DNA from: Planctomycetaceae bacterium
GTDB lineage: Bacteria; Planctomycetota; PLA2
NCBI GenBank assembly: GCA_011525755.1
Contig: WYBS01000019.1
Location: 1-64,000 of the forward strand
DNA: 64,000 bases
Direction: 5' to 3'
This document shows positions 1 through 13,300 of the stretch, one piece after another. Numbering within the stretch: position 1 is the stretch's first letter; each line of letters starts with the position of its first letter. Under the pieces are notes generated by a model that was given only the letters and a program-made list of their open reading frames with translations, made no database searches and was not told the DNA's origin. The position numbers and the translations under genes were made by a program.

Positions 1-3795
<3,795 letters not shown>

Positions 3796-3902
3796 GCTTT
3801 TCTTCCCTCCCCTTCGCCGTGAGGCGCGGGGGATTCGGCTGGCGGGGCACACCCGCCAAGGTGGCCCTCGGGCTGCACTACCTCTATTCGGTTCGAAACA
3901 AT
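3796..3902 (+). other. 23S-5S spacer, right arm of the processing stalk
   Basis: A short spacer of 107 bases without a tRNA. Bases 3845-3863 and 3866-3889 are the reverse complement, with a few mismatches, of two segments in the 16S-23S spacer (744-761 and 689-715). Together they would form a long helix closing off the 23S domain, the usual kind of RNase III target. The function is inferred from pairing alone. Confidence 0.75.
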
Positions 3903-4012
3903 GCGTGGTGGTCACAGCGGAGGGGTCACACCCGTTCCCATTCCGAACACGGTCGTTAAGCCCTCCGCGCCGATGATACTGCCAAAAGCGGGAAAGTAGG
4001 TCGCTGCCACGC
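3903..4012 (+). rRNA. rrf: 5S ribosomal RNA
   Basis: A 5S gene of about 110 bases. It has the conserved CCCGTTCCCATTCCGAACAC core (3931-3950) and the CGCCGATGATACTG segment of the 3' half. The ends were placed by pairing GCGTGG (3903-3908) with CCACGC (4007-4012). It completes the 16S-23S-5S order and is followed by a terminator-like hairpin. Confidence 0.93.
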
Positions 4013-4023
4013 TTTCAACTCAC

Positions 4024-4057
4024 GGCCCGCCGCTCGCGCGGCGGGCCGCGTTTCTTT
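4024..4057 (+). terminator. Intrinsic terminator after 5S rRNA
   Basis: A perfect 10-bp stem (GGCCCGCCGC at 4024-4033 with GCGGCGGGCC at 4038-4047) with a TCGC loop is followed by GCG and TTTCTTT. This is a good Rho-independent terminator for the rRNA operon. The tRNA-Ile starts only 16 bases past it with no room for its own full promoter, so some read-through is likely. Confidence 0.8.
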
Positions 4058-4072
4058 GAACGCCATCTCGAC

Positions 4073-4148
4073 GCGCGCGTAGCTCAGGGGTTAGAGCGTC
4101 CGCCTGATAAGCGGGAGGTCGGTGGTTCAAGTCCACCCGTGCGCACCA
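4073..4148 (+). tRNA. tRNA-Ile(GAT)
   Basis: A complete cloverleaf: acceptor GCGCGCG paired with CGTGCGC (one G-T), D arm GCTC...GAGC, anticodon stem TCCGC/GCGGG with loop CTGATAA (anticodon GAT at 4106-4108), T arm GGTGGTTCAAGTCCACC, and an encoded CCA end. This tRNA commonly sits inside the 16S-23S spacer, but here it follows the 5S gene and its terminator. Confidence 0.97.
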
Positions 4149-4151
4149 GAC

Positions 4152-4178
4152 GCGAGCCCCGGCGTCGCCGGGGCTCGC
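4152..4178 (+). terminator. GC-rich hairpin after tRNA-Ile
   Basis: An 11-bp perfect stem (GCGAGCCCCGG at 4152-4162 with CCGGGGCTCGC at 4168-4178) and a 5-base loop begin three bases after the tRNA CCA end. It has no T tract. It may end tRNA transcription with another factor, or mark a 3' processing boundary. Confidence 0.45.
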
Positions 4179-4272
4179 GGGGCACGGAAGTGGGCCGTGC
4201 GCACGAGGGATGGGCCCCCGCACGGGGGCGCCCCCGGGTCGGCTCGCTCGGACGGCCGCCGGGGGGCAAAGG

Positions 4273-4348
4273 TGGTGGAGACGACGGGATTCGAACCCGT
4301 GACCTCCGACTTGCAAAGCCGGCGCTCTCCCAGCTGAGCTACGTCCCC
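4273..4348 (-). tRNA. tRNA-Ala(TGC)
   Basis: Read on the minus strand this is a complete tRNA: acceptor GGGGACG with CGTCTCC, D arm GCTCAGCTGGGAGAGC, anticodon loop TTTGCAA (anticodon TGC), T arm with GGTTCGAATCC, and an encoded CCA (complement of 4273-4275). A minus-strand TACAGT (4365-4360) lies 11 bases before the 5' end and may be its -10 box. It converges on tRNA-Ile, so the two tRNAs are separate transcription units. Confidence 0.97.
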
Positions 4349-4473
4349 GCCGGCCCACGACTGTACACGATGGCGGGGCGGGGCGCGCGCTTCGGAAGTC
4401 GGGCGTTCCGCCACGGCGGGGCGCGTAGGATCCGTTGACCGGGAAGACCCAGGCCTCGGAGGTCGCCTTGCGC

Positions 4474-5376
4474 ATGGCACAGATCTCAACGCTCCTCGCG
4501 GGGGTTTCCCTCGCCCTTGCCGTCGGCTTGTACGTGAAGGTCGATCGCCTCGAGCGGGATCTCGGGACCGCCCGGGCAGGGACGCGGGACGCGCGCGCGG
4601 CGCACGGCGCGGATGCCCTGGCGGATCCGCTGCGTGAGGCGGCCGCGCGGATCGGGGACGCCGAGCCGGCGCGTGCCGGGGACAGCGGCCGTGTCGCGCC
4701 TCCGGCTTCGATGGCGTCCGGAGCGTCGCGTGAGCCGGAATCGCTGTCGGTCGAGGATCGCCTCGCGCGGCTCGAGGAACGGCAGCAGAAGCTGGAGGGG
4801 GCGGGTGGGCTTCCGTGGCACAGCCGCGGAACGCGGCCCGCCCGCAGCGTGGACGAGCTTGCGCAGCGGCTCTCGCTGACCGCGACCCAGAGGTCCCGGA
4901 TCGAGGATGTCCTCGTTCGCGGGCGCCAGCGCATCGAGGATCTCCTGAAGATCCCGGACGAGACGGGCAAGAGCCCCTTCGAGCGCCGGGCGGAGGCGCG
5001 CAGGAAGCTCGAGGAGGCGGTGAAGAACCCCGGCAGCGGCGGAATCTTCGCGTTCGCCACGGATCTCGTCTCGTACCGCGGGAACAAGATCCCGGGCCGC
5101 GGCGACACGTACGGCGACGAGATCGACCGGATCCGCAAGGAGACGCGCGACGAGATCGCGACCGCGCTCGACGCGAAGCAGCAGGAGACCTTCCGCGACA
5201 CCAGCGTGGACGGCCTCCTGGGCGATGCCGGCCAGGTCTCGATCGGGTACGCCGTGGGGGACACGGACGGGCAGGGGGAAAGGGCGGGCCTCGTCATCGA
5301 GATGGAGTCCGGCGTCGCCGCCGAAGAGGGCGGGCCGCCGCCTCCGCCCCGGCAAGACGCGGACGACGGGCGCTGA
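4474..5376 (+). CDS. Membrane-anchored coiled-coil protein of unknown function
   Basis: A 300-residue protein with one N-terminal membrane segment or uncleaved signal (about residues 5-24), coiled-coil stretches (a DRLERDL segment, then EDRLARLEERQQKLE) and a charged helical region rich in RIEDLL and RRKLEEA patterns, ending in a proline/aspartate-rich tail. The LSLTATQRSRIEDVL part looks like envelope proteins that scan for helical pairing, but I cannot name a family. ATG 4474 is preferred because GGAGGT (4458-4463) sits 10 bases ahead. An upstream TTG at 4435 has no ribosome site and lies 3 bases after a TAGGAT box (4426-4431) that is the likely promoter. Confidence 0.75.
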   Translation: MAQISTLLAGVSLALAVGLYVKVDRLERDLGTARAGTRDARAAHGADALADPLREAAARIGDAEPARAGDSGRVAPPASMASGASREPESLSVEDRLARLEERQQKLEGAGGLPWHSRGTRPARSVDELAQRLSLTATQRSRIEDVLVRGRQRIEDLLKIPDETGKSPFERRAEARRKLEEAVKNPGSGGIFAFATDLVSYRGNKIPGRGDTYGDEIDRIRKETRDEIATALDAKQQETFRDTSVDGLLGDAGQVSIGYAVGDTDGQGERAGLVIEMESGVAAEEGGPPPPPRQDADDGR

Positions 5377-5477
5377 ACGGGGCCGGTCGCGGCCCGGGAG
5401 GGGCCATGGGGAGGGGCTCCGGGGAACCATCCCCCGGCGGCGGAGCCCAGGGCCCCCCAGGACGCGGGAGGACCGCT

Positions 5478-5483
5478 TATAAT
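5478..5483 (+). promoter_or_regulatory. -10 box, near-leaderless start
   Basis: A perfect TATAAT 13 bases before the ATG at 5497. Transcription would start near 5490, leaving a leader of about 7 bases. I see no good -35. Confidence 0.6.
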
Positions 5484-5496
5484 CCGGGGAGACCAC

Positions 5497-6336
5497 ATGC
5501 GGGTCGCCTGTACGCTGCTGCTCGTCGCCGCGATGGCCCCGGGAAACGAGGAGTCGGACTTCCCGCGAGTGCCGCTGCGCAACGTGGAGCTCGTCGACAA
5601 CGAAGGCATCCGCACGCGGCTCGTCGGCTTCTACCGCGTGTCGGGCGAGGATCTCTTCCGGGGTTTCCTCGGCGCCGGGGACATCCAGGTCCCGTACGAG
5701 CGGATCGTCGAGGTCCGGGTGAAGCCGGCGGAGCCGGGCGGCCGCATGCGGGCGCTGATCACCCTCCGGTCCGGGAATGTCGTCGATGCCACGTTCGACG
5801 AGCGCGAGGGGGAGCAGCTTCTCAGCGGATACGCCGCGTTCGGGCGCGTGACCGTGTTCTTCCGCGACATCCGTCAGCTGCGCATCCTCGGTCACACGGC
5901 CAGGGAGGACCTCCCCGACTTCGGCCCGCCAGCCGAGGGGATGGATGTGCGCCTCACGGATCGCGACGGGATGACGACCGAGCTTATCGGATTCCGCCGC
6001 TCGGTCGGCGAGGACGTGATCCCCGGCACACGTGGCTCCGCCTCGATCTCGATCCCGCTTCGCATCGTCAAGCGCCTCGACATCACCGGGGATGCCGCGT
6101 CGCCGGGCCTGCGCGCCGTCGCGACGCTCAGGGACGGCGCCTCGCTCGAGTTCCGCCTCCCGACCCACGTCGAGGAGACGGCCTACCGGGGCGAGGCGGA
6201 ATTCGGGACCTATCGGATCCGGCTCGGGAAAGTGCGCAGCTTGGTCGTGCACCGCGAGACCCCGGTACTCCGCGAGTTCGAGCCGCTCGATGCGGTCGAC
6301 GGCGAGGCCGGCGCGGGGGAACAGCCGGAGCGTTGA
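5497..6336 (+). CDS. Secreted protein with two internal repeats, unknown function
   Basis: A 279-residue protein with a short N-terminal signal (MRVACTLLLVAAMA). It consists of two copies of a domain of about 115 residues. Each copy begins VxLxDxxGxxTxLxGFxR and continues GED, a xISIPxxxI beta segment, an ALITLRxG- or AVATLRDG-type strand, then a xAEFG or AAFG turn and a final RxLxxH strand (repeat 1 about residues 27-140, repeat 2 about 148-262). I recognise no family. The mostly beta pattern suggests an exported binding or scaffold protein. It overlaps the start of nadB by 4 bases (TTGA), so the two are probably co-translated. Confidence 0.75.
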   Translation: MRVACTLLLVAAMAPGNEESDFPRVPLRNVELVDNEGIRTRLVGFYRVSGEDLFRGFLGAGDIQVPYERIVEVRVKPAEPGGRMRALITLRSGNVVDATFDEREGEQLLSGYAAFGRVTVFFRDIRQLRILGHTAREDLPDFGPPAEGMDVRLTDRDGMTTELIGFRRSVGEDVIPGTRGSASISIPLRIVKRLDITGDAASPGLRAVATLRDGASLEFRLPTHVEETAYRGEAEFGTYRIRLGKVRSLVVHRETPVLREFEPLDAVDGEAGAGEQPER

Positions 6337-7982
6337 GCGTCGAACCTGCACCCGAGGGGCGGTATCTCCTCGATTTCGACACGCGCGACCTGCCCCGCCG
6401 GGAGACGGACCTGCTCGTCATCGGCGGCGGTATCGCCGGGCTCTCCGCCGCGCTCGCCGCCGCGGAGCGGTGCTCCGTGCTGCTCGTGGGGAAGGACGAG
6501 CCGGAGGTGTGCAACACCGCCTGGGCGCAGGGCGGCGTCGCGGCGGCCGTCGGCCCCGGCGACGATCCGGCGGCGCACGCGGCCGACACGCTCCGCACGG
6601 GCTGCGGCCTCTCCGACGAGGAGGTCGTCGGCCGCGTGGTGGGCGACGCCCCCGCTGCGATCGAGCGGCTGATCTCCCTCGGTGCGCGCTTCGACCGGGA
6701 GGACGGCGGCTTCGACCTCACGCGGGAGGGCGGGCACGGGTGCCGACGGGTCCTCCATCGCGGGGACACGACCGGCCTCGAGATCATCCGCACGCTGCTG
6801 CGGGCGGCCGGGCGGACCCCGCGGCTCGAGATGGTGTCCCGCCTCTTCGTGACGGACCTGCTCACGGACGGCGACCGCTGCGTCGGCGCCCTCGCGCTCG
6901 ACCGCCAGGGGGCGCTCACGGCCGTGTTCGCGAAGGCCGTCGTCGTCGCCTCGGGCGGCGCCGGGCGGCTCTACCGCGAGACGAGCAACGTCCGCGGCGC
7001 GACCGGCGACGGCATCGCGGCGGCCTTCCGCGCGGGAGCCGCGCTCAAGGACGTGGAGTTCGTCCAGTTCCATCCGACGACCCTCTACCTCGCGGGCGTC
7101 GACCGCATCCTCGTCACCGAGGCGGTCCGCGGGGAGGGGGCCAAGATCGTCGACAACGAGGGACGGCGCTTCCTCGCGGACTTCGATCCCAGGGCGGAGC
7201 TCGCCCCGCGGGACGTGGTGTCGCGCGCGATCGTGGCCCATCTGGGACGGCCCGGCGTGACCGGGGTCTTCCTCGACATGCGCCACTGGCCGGCGGGCCG
7301 CGCGGCGGCGCGCTTTCCCGGGCTCGCGGCCTCCTGCATCCGGTACGGCATCGACCCCGAGCGCGACCTCGTGCCGGTCCGGCCGGCGGCGCACTACTTC
7401 ATCGGGGGCGTCGCGTGCGACCTCGACGGAAGAAGCAGCCTCTCGGGCCTCTTCGCGTGCGGCGAGGCGTCGTGCAGCGGGTTGCACGGGGCGAACCGCC
7501 TCGCCTCGAACTCGCTGCTCGAGGGCCTCGTCCTCGGGGCGCGGACGGGCCGTGCGGCGTCGGAGGAGGTGGCGCGGGCGACCGCGTCGAAGGCGCGCGT
7601 CCGGCACGACGCGGGCCGGTCCCTCGAGGAGCGGGAGATCGACATCGAGGACCTGCGCAAGTCGCTGCTCAGCTGCACGTGGCGTCTCGCGGGCATCGTC
7701 CGCGACGGCGCCGGGCTGGAGGAGGCCTCGGCGGCGATCCGCCCGTGGCGGTTCTTCTCCGGGAAGGTCCGCTACCGGCGGTGGGGCGGCCTCGAGCTCG
7801 AGAATCTCCTGCTGCTGGGCTCCCTCGTCACCGCCTCCGCCGCGCTCCGGCTGGAGAGCCGGGGCACGCACGCGCGCCGCGAGCACCCGTCCCTTGACGA
7901 CGAGCGATTCCTCGGCAGCTTCGTCTGGACGAGGGAGCGGGGCGCCGAGTTCCGTCCGAAGAGGGTGAAGTCCGATGGTTGA
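6333..7982 (+). CDS. nadB: L-aspartate oxidase
   Basis: A flavoprotein that oxidises L-aspartate to iminoaspartate, the first step of de novo NAD synthesis. At 549 residues it fits the family. It shows the FAD motif GGGIAGLSAALAAA near residue 29, NTAWAQGGVAAAV, the EFVQFHPTTLY active-site block, and the C-terminal HGANRLASNSLLEGLVLG motif that separates NadB from ordinary succinate dehydrogenase subunits. The TTG start overlaps the upstream stop as TTGA, and the end overlaps the hflX start. The partner genes nadA and nadC are not adjacent. The start codon is the least certain part. Confidence 0.95.
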   Translation: MSVEPAPEGRYLLDFDTRDLPRRETDLLVIGGGIAGLSAALAAAERCSVLLVGKDEPEVCNTAWAQGGVAAAVGPGDDPAAHAADTLRTGCGLSDEEVVGRVVGDAPAAIERLISLGARFDREDGGFDLTREGGHGCRRVLHRGDTTGLEIIRTLLRAAGRTPRLEMVSRLFVTDLLTDGDRCVGALALDRQGALTAVFAKAVVVASGGAGRLYRETSNVRGATGDGIAAAFRAGAALKDVEFVQFHPTTLYLAGVDRILVTEAVRGEGAKIVDNEGRRFLADFDPRAELAPRDVVSRAIVAHLGRPGVTGVFLDMRHWPAGRAAARFPGLAASCIRYGIDPERDLVPVRPAAHYFIGGVACDLDGRSSLSGLFACGEASCSGLHGANRLASNSLLEGLVLGARTGRAASEEVARATASKARVRHDAGRSLEEREIDIEDLRKSLLSCTWRLAGIVRDGAGLEEASAAIRPWRFFSGKVRYRRWGGLELENLLLLGSLVTASAALRLESRGTHARREHPSLDDERFLGSFVWTRERGAEFRPKRVKSDG

Positions 7983-9276
7983 ACAGGGAATGCGGGCGCT
8001 CCCGCGACGCGGCGGCGAGCGCGCCGTCCTCGTCGGCGTGCAGCTCCCGTCCGACCCGCCGACCCACGGCGACCCGCTGGACGAGCTGGGCCTCCTCGCG
8101 AAGACCGCGGGGGTCGCGGAGGTGGGGCGGGTCCTGCAGCGGCGCCGGCGCCCCGACGCGTCGACCTTCCTGGGCGGCGGGAAGGCGCAGGAGATCGCGG
8201 CGCTCGCGCGGGAGCGGCAGGCGGAGGTGGTGATCTTCGACGTCGATCTCTCGCCCGGGCAGATCCGGAACCTCGAGAAGATCCTCGGCGTCCGCGTCGT
8301 CGACCGGACCGAGCTGATCCTCGACATCTTCGCCCTGCACGCGAGGACGCACCAGGCGAAGCTCCAGGTGGAGCTCGCGCAGGCGCAGTATCTCCTCCCG
8401 CGGCTCCGCCGCATGTGGACGCACCTGAGTCGCGAGGTCGGCATGGGGGCCGCACAGGCGGGCGTCGGCATGCGCGGCCCCGGCGAGAAGCAGATCGAGA
8501 TCGACCGCCGGATCCTGCGCAAGAAGATCGACGAGTTGCGCCGCGATCTGAAGACGATCGCGGAGCGGCGCAAGCGACTCGCGCAGAGCCGCGATCCGTA
8601 CTACACGGTGAGCCTCGTCGGCTACACGAACGCCGGAAAGTCGACGCTCCTGCGCCGGCTGACGGGAGCGGACGCGTACGTCGCCGACCAGCTCTTCGCG
8701 ACGCTCGACACGCAGACCCGCGCATGGACCCTTCCCGGCAAGAAGCAGGTGTTCCTGTCCGACACCGTCGGTTTCCTCCGCCACCTGCCGCACCACCTCG
8801 TCGCCTCGTTCTACGCCACCCTCGAGGAGGTGCGCATGGCGGACCTCATCCTGCACGTCGTGGACGCGTCCCACCCGGACGCGCGGCTCCAGATCGAGGC
8901 GGTGGACGGCGTGCTCCGGGAGATCGGGGCGGACGCGACGCCGCGCATCGTCGTCCTCAACAAGGTGGACCGCGTCGGGGATCCGCTCGACCTCGCGCTC
9001 GCGGGCGCCGGGCATGCCGAGACCGTGCAGGTCTCCGCGCTCACGGGAGCGGGGATCGACCGGCTCGCGGCGGCCGTCGAGCAGCACATCATCGAAGGGC
9101 AGGCCGAGGCGGAGTTCCGCATACCCGCCGGCGAGGGCCGGCTGCTCGCGTGGCTCGCCGAACGCGGCACCGTCCTCGACCGGGTCTACGAGGACGGCAT
9201 GGTCGCGGTCCGTGTCCGCATGACGCGGCCCGACCTCGCGCGCGCGGCGCGCATGGTCGAGGCCATCGCCCGCTAG
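7975..9276 (+). CDS. hflX: GTPase HflX
   Basis: A ribosome-associated GTPase that helps split or rescue stalled ribosomes. The 433-residue protein has the N-terminal HflX domain (the glycine-rich FLGGGKAQEI segment near residue 63 and GMRGPGEKQIEIDRR near 164), a coiled linker, then the G domain: P-loop GYTNAGKST near 218, G3 DTVGFLRHLPHHL near 263, G4 NKVD near 326 and a G5-like SALTG. ATG 7975 lies inside the last codons of nadB (8-base overlap), so translation is coupled. The family match is strong over the full length. Confidence 0.95.
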   Translation: MVEQGMRALPRRGGERAVLVGVQLPSDPPTHGDPLDELGLLAKTAGVAEVGRVLQRRRRPDASTFLGGGKAQEIAALARERQAEVVIFDVDLSPGQIRNLEKILGVRVVDRTELILDIFALHARTHQAKLQVELAQAQYLLPRLRRMWTHLSREVGMGAAQAGVGMRGPGEKQIEIDRRILRKKIDELRRDLKTIAERRKRLAQSRDPYYTVSLVGYTNAGKSTLLRRLTGADAYVADQLFATLDTQTRAWTLPGKKQVFLSDTVGFLRHLPHHLVASFYATLEEVRMADLILHVVDASHPDARLQIEAVDGVLREIGADATPRIVVLNKVDRVGDPLDLALAGAGHAETVQVSALTGAGIDRLAAAVEQHIIEGQAEAEFRIPAGEGRLLAWLAERGTVLDRVYEDGMVAVRVRMTRPDLARAARMVEAIAR

Positions 9277-9300
9277 CCTGGCCGGCCGGCGTCCGCATGG

Positions 9301-9324
9301 CCCGCGCCGCGAACGAGGCGCGGG
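9301..9324. terminator. Hairpin between convergent genes
   Basis: An 8-bp stem (CCCGCGCC at 9301-9308 with GGCGCGGG at 9317-9324) lies between the stop of hflX and the stop of the minus-strand LysM gene. It has no T tract on either strand, so a terminator role is only a guess from position. Confidence 0.35.
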
Positions 9325-9340
9325 ACTTGGCGAAGCGAAC

Positions 9341-10087
9341 CTACTTGGGCGGGAGGATGAGGACGGTTCCCGCCTTGACGTTCGCGCTCCAGAGGTGGTT
9401 GAGCTCCATGATGCGGCTCACGCGGGCGCCCGGCGCGCTGCCGTAGATGTGCCGGCAGATCGCGTAGAGGTCGCCGTCTGTCTCCTTCACCGTGTACCGC
9501 GCGGGGATCTTCGCCGGCGTCTTCGTCGCCGCGGCGCCCCCGGAGCCCCTCTCCTTCGTGATCTCCTTCCTCGCGGGGATCACGAGCTTCTGGTTCGCGA
9601 AGATCCGGTTCGCGTTGGGGAGGCCGTTGGCGTTCACGATCCACGCGATGCCGTCGCGGGTGCCGTAGTACTTGATCGCGATCGCCTCGAGCGTCTCGCC
9701 CTTGCGGATCACGTGCGTCCGGTCCGGTTCCGACTTCGGCTCCGCCTTCGGCAGGGGTTTCGCCTCGGGCTTCCGCTCGTCTTCCGGTGCGGGCGTCGGC
9801 GCGACGGGGCCAGGGGGCAGATCGGGGAGGGGGGCAGGCGTGCGTTGCACGTTCGCCGGACCGGGCTCGGGCGGGGGCTGCGGCTGCCGGTTCGGGTTCA
9901 CGGGCGGGGCGGGCTCCGTCCTGGTTGCGGGCTGCACGGACAGGTCGAACTCGCCGCTCGTGTCGTCGCCCGAGGCCTCCGCGATCTCCGGGGACTCGCC
10001 GGCGGAATTCCACCGGTCGTAGGCGATCACCCCCGCGACGACGAGGAACAGGACGCCCAAGAGGAAGTACTTCACCCGATCCGCCAT
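9341..10087 (-). CDS. Membrane-anchored protein with two LysM domains
   Basis: A 248-residue protein with one N-terminal membrane segment (about residues 7-23), a proline-rich linker (about 50-120), and two LysM-type modules: THVIRKGETLEAIAIKYYG...LVIP (about 124-173) and RYTVKETDGDLYAICRHIYG...LILPP (about 197-247). LysM modules bind N-acetylglucosamine polymers such as peptidoglycan, so I infer a cell-wall or envelope anchoring role. There is no catalytic domain. It has its own sigma-70-like promoter and a GGAGGACC ribosome site, so it is separate from the secDF operon behind it. Confidence 0.88.
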   Translation of the reverse strand: MADRVKYFLLGVLFLVVAGVIAYDRWNSAGESPEIAEASGDDTSGEFDLSVQPATRTEPAPPVNPNRQPQPPPEPGPANVQRTPAPLPDLPPGPVAPTPAPEDERKPEAKPLPKAEPKSEPDRTHVIRKGETLEAIAIKYYGTRDGIAWIVNANGLPNANRIFANQKLVIPARKEITKERGSGGAAATKTPAKIPARYTVKETDGDLYAICRHIYGSAPGARVSRIMELNHLWSANVKAGTVLILPPK

Positions 10088-10145
10088 GAATGGTCCTCCA
10101 CCGTACGTTGGAGCGCTACCTACACATGTCCTAGGACAGCAATGA

Positions 10146-10174
10146 ATCTTAGACCCCGACCTGTAGGGGGTCAA
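10146..10174 (-). promoter_or_regulatory. Sigma-70-type promoter for the LysM gene
   Basis: Minus-strand TTGACC (10174-10169), a 17-base spacer and TAAGAT (10151-10146). This is the best two-part promoter in the window. Transcription would start near 10139, giving a leader of about 50 bases with a GGAGGACC ribosome site. Confidence 0.7.
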
Positions 10175-10273
10175 GCGCGCATCGGCCACGGGATGGGGGA
10201 GGGGCGCGGGGAGGGGGTGGGGAGGGACGGAGGGCGCGGCGGGCGATCCGGCCCCGGCGGAGGAAAGGGGGCG

Positions 10274-10303
10274 CGCGGCGTCGCCGACGTGGACGACGCC
10301 GCG
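10274..10303 (-). terminator. Hairpin after secDF
   Basis: A perfect 10-bp stem (CGCGGCGTCG at 10274-10283 with CGACGCCGCG at 10294-10303) with a 10-base loop lies 30 bases past the secDF stop. On the minus strand a C-rich stretch containing only TTT follows, so it is a weak intrinsic terminator. Confidence 0.5.
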
Positions 10304-10332
10304 TTCCTCGCTGATTTCGGGCGGTTTCCGGA

Positions 10333-13300
10333 TCAGGCCGTCTCGGCCGTCGCGCGCTCGGAGCGCACGAACACGACGAAGTTCCAGAGGAAGAACGCGA
10401 GGGCGCCGACGGGGATCGCGAGCAGGATGTTGTTGAAGACGGGGACCGTCCAGTCGGGCGCGGTGGTTCCCGTGCCGTGGTAGTACGCGCCGCCGATGAG
10501 GAGCACCGCGGTGGCGACCATGTAGGGCAGCGCTTTCAGCGCGATCGACCGCACGCTCGCCCCCGACCGTTCCCAGAGCCACGGCAGGTAGAGGATCGTC
10601 GGGCTCGCGATGAAGACCGTCGAGTAGGTGCCCGCGATCAGGCCGAAGGTGAGGATGAACGCGAACCCCTCGAGGGCCGAGTTCGCGCCGTAGTTGAACG
10701 CGAGGAGGATGACGACGACCACCCACACCGTGAGCGAGGTGCGGATGGTGCGCGCCAGCGTCTGGTTCACGGATGTGTCGATGATCTCGGCGAGGCGCGC
10801 TCGACTGCTCGCGCCCCGGTTCTCGCGGATACGGTCGAAGATGACGATCGTGTCGTTGATCGAATAGCCGATGAGCGTGAGGTACGCGGCGACCGTCACG
10901 AGATTGAGCCGGGCGTCCACGATCCCGAGCCAGTTGGCGAGGGTCGTGATGCCGAGCGTGATCACCACGTCGTGGATGAGCGCGACGACCGAGGCGAACC
11001 CGTAGGACCAGGACCGGAACCGGAAGGCCACGTACACGATGATGCCGATGAGCGAATACGCGATCGCCTGCACGGCGGCGTCCCGGTGCTCCTCCGCCGT
11101 CGACGGGTTCACGAGGTCGGCGAGCGGGAACGGATCGCACTCCTTGAACATGCCCGGAGCGAGGTCGGCGGCCTGGAGCGGATCGATGGCCGCCTTGACC
11201 CGCTTCGCGGCCTCCTGCTCGGTCGGCGTCAGCGCATCCGACGCGGCGAGTTCCGCGTACCGCTCCTTCGCCTTCGCGAGGTCGAAGCGCTCGAGCGCGC
11301 TCCGCACGTTGAGCACCAGCGCGTCCTCGTTCTGATCGGTGGGGAAGACGACTCCGAACGCCGACCCGGCCCCCGCCGCGGGCGGCAGGATCTCGACGCG
11401 GGCGCCCTCGAGGCCCTTCTTCTCCGTCTCGGCGAACAGGCGGAACGCGGCCTCGAGGAGCTCCGCCTTCACGCGGTCGCTCCCGAAGTAGATCTCGCCC
11501 TTGAGGCCGCCGCCTTCCGCCGGCGCGATCGTGCCCCGGAACGGGCCCGGCAGGAGCCGGCCGCGGAACGCCTCGCGAAGCGTCGCCTTCAGCTCGTCGA
11601 TCTGGTCCTTGGTGGCGACGGTCTGGGAGCGCAGCTCGAAAGCCGGGCTGCTGTCCGCGGTGATCTTCTGCCCGACGCCCTCGGTCGTCGCGCGGAGCGA
11701 GATGTCCCGGTAGAGGGCGCTCCCGCGCGCAGCCTGGTCGAGAGCCCCGCGCACGTCGGACATCGACTGGGGCGACGAGAAGCGCATGATGAGCTTGCTG
11801 CCCTGCGTGAAGTCGAGGTCGTAGCGCACCTTGTCCGGAGCGGCCTCCCAGAGCAGAACGCAGACGGCCATCGCGATCGCGGAGCCCGTCACGGCGAGCC
11901 GCATCGCGCGCCCGGTCCAGTGGATCCGGGGGATCGCCTTGAGGGGCCGCATCCGGATCTCCGTCATCCGCTTCTTCTTCAGGAGGAGGTCGAAGATCGC
12001 GTGCGTCACGTAGAGGGCCGTGAACATGGACGCGACGATGCCGATCGCGAGCGTCACGCCGAATCCGCGGACCGGGCCCGATCCCAGCTGGAACAGGAAG
12101 TAGGCCGTGATGAGGGTCGTGAGGTTGGAGTCGATGATCGTCACGAGCGCGCGCTCGTAGCCGAGGCCGATCGCCTGCGCGACGGTCCGGCCCCGCGCCC
12201 TCTCCTCGCGCATGCGCTCGTAGACGAGGATGTTCGCGTCCACCGACATGCCGACCGTGAGGACGATGCCGGCGAGACCGGGCAGCGTGAGCACGGCGTC
12301 GAACCAGACGAGCACGCCGACGAGGAGGAGCAGGTTGAGGAGCAGGGCGAGATTCGCGAGGAGTCCCGGCGCGTAGTAGAGCCAGATCATCACCGCGAGG
12401 ACGACGAGGAAGCCGAGCGCGACCGAGAGGATGCCGCGGTCGCGCGCGCTGCCGGCGAGGTCCGGCGCGATCGTCCGCTCGGACACGAGCGTCGGCTTCT
12501 CCTGGAGGGCGCCGGCCTGGAGCACCGCCGCGAGCTGGCGGGCCTTGGCCTCGGGGAAGCTGCCCGAGATCTCGCCGTTGCGGCTGAGCGTGCTCTTGAG
12601 GACGGGCGCCGAGTTCACCTCCTCGTTGAGGAGGATGGCCATGAAATCGCCCTCCTTCTCGGTGAGGCCGGCCATCCTCGGCTGCGCCATCTTCCGGACC
12701 TCGAAGTGCACGGACCAGTTCGGCCCCGTGCCGCCGTTCTCGAGGCCGTGCCGGACGTTCTCGAGGTCCTCGCCCGTGACGTTATAGGTGTCGATCTTGC
12801 AGAGCACCCACGGCTGCGGCCCCGCCTCGGTCATCGGGAGGCGCGTCGCCGAGTACTCGCTGCGCGCGTCGCTGCTCAGCGGGTACCACCGGAGCCCGTC
12901 CGGGTAGCGGCTCTTGTCCTCCGGCTTCAGGTCGTCGGGGGTGACCTTCGCCGCCTCCGCCTCTGCGATGTTCTTCGCGAGCCGCTCCTGGAAGAGCTTC
13001 CAGTAGGCGGAGTGGTTGTTGTTCGGATCGGGCTCGACCGTGATCCGGAACTCGAGCTTTCCGAGCTGGGTGATGATCTCCTTGACCGCGTCGACCTTCT
13101 CCCGGTCGGTCGCGCTGATCTGCACCGCGAACCCCTTCTCGCCGAGGGGCTGGATCGCGATGTCCTTCATGCCGAAGCCGTCGACGCGCTGCTGGATGAT
13201 GCCGATCGCGGTCTGCAGCGTCTCGCTCTTCGCCGTGACCCCTTCGAAGTCGAACTGGAAGACCAGCTCGGTGCCGCCCTTCAGGTCGATGCCGAGCTCA

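Noticed and set aside
4435-4473. TTG start for the first coding gene
   Set aside because: It lies 3 bases after the TAGGAT box, so it would be at or before the RNA start, and it has no ribosome site. ATG 4474 has GGAGGT.
4815-6332. Long N-terminal extension of the NadB frame
   Set aside because: It overlaps two better genes in another frame and reads as arginine/alanine-rich noise. Family similarity begins only after the TTG at 6333.
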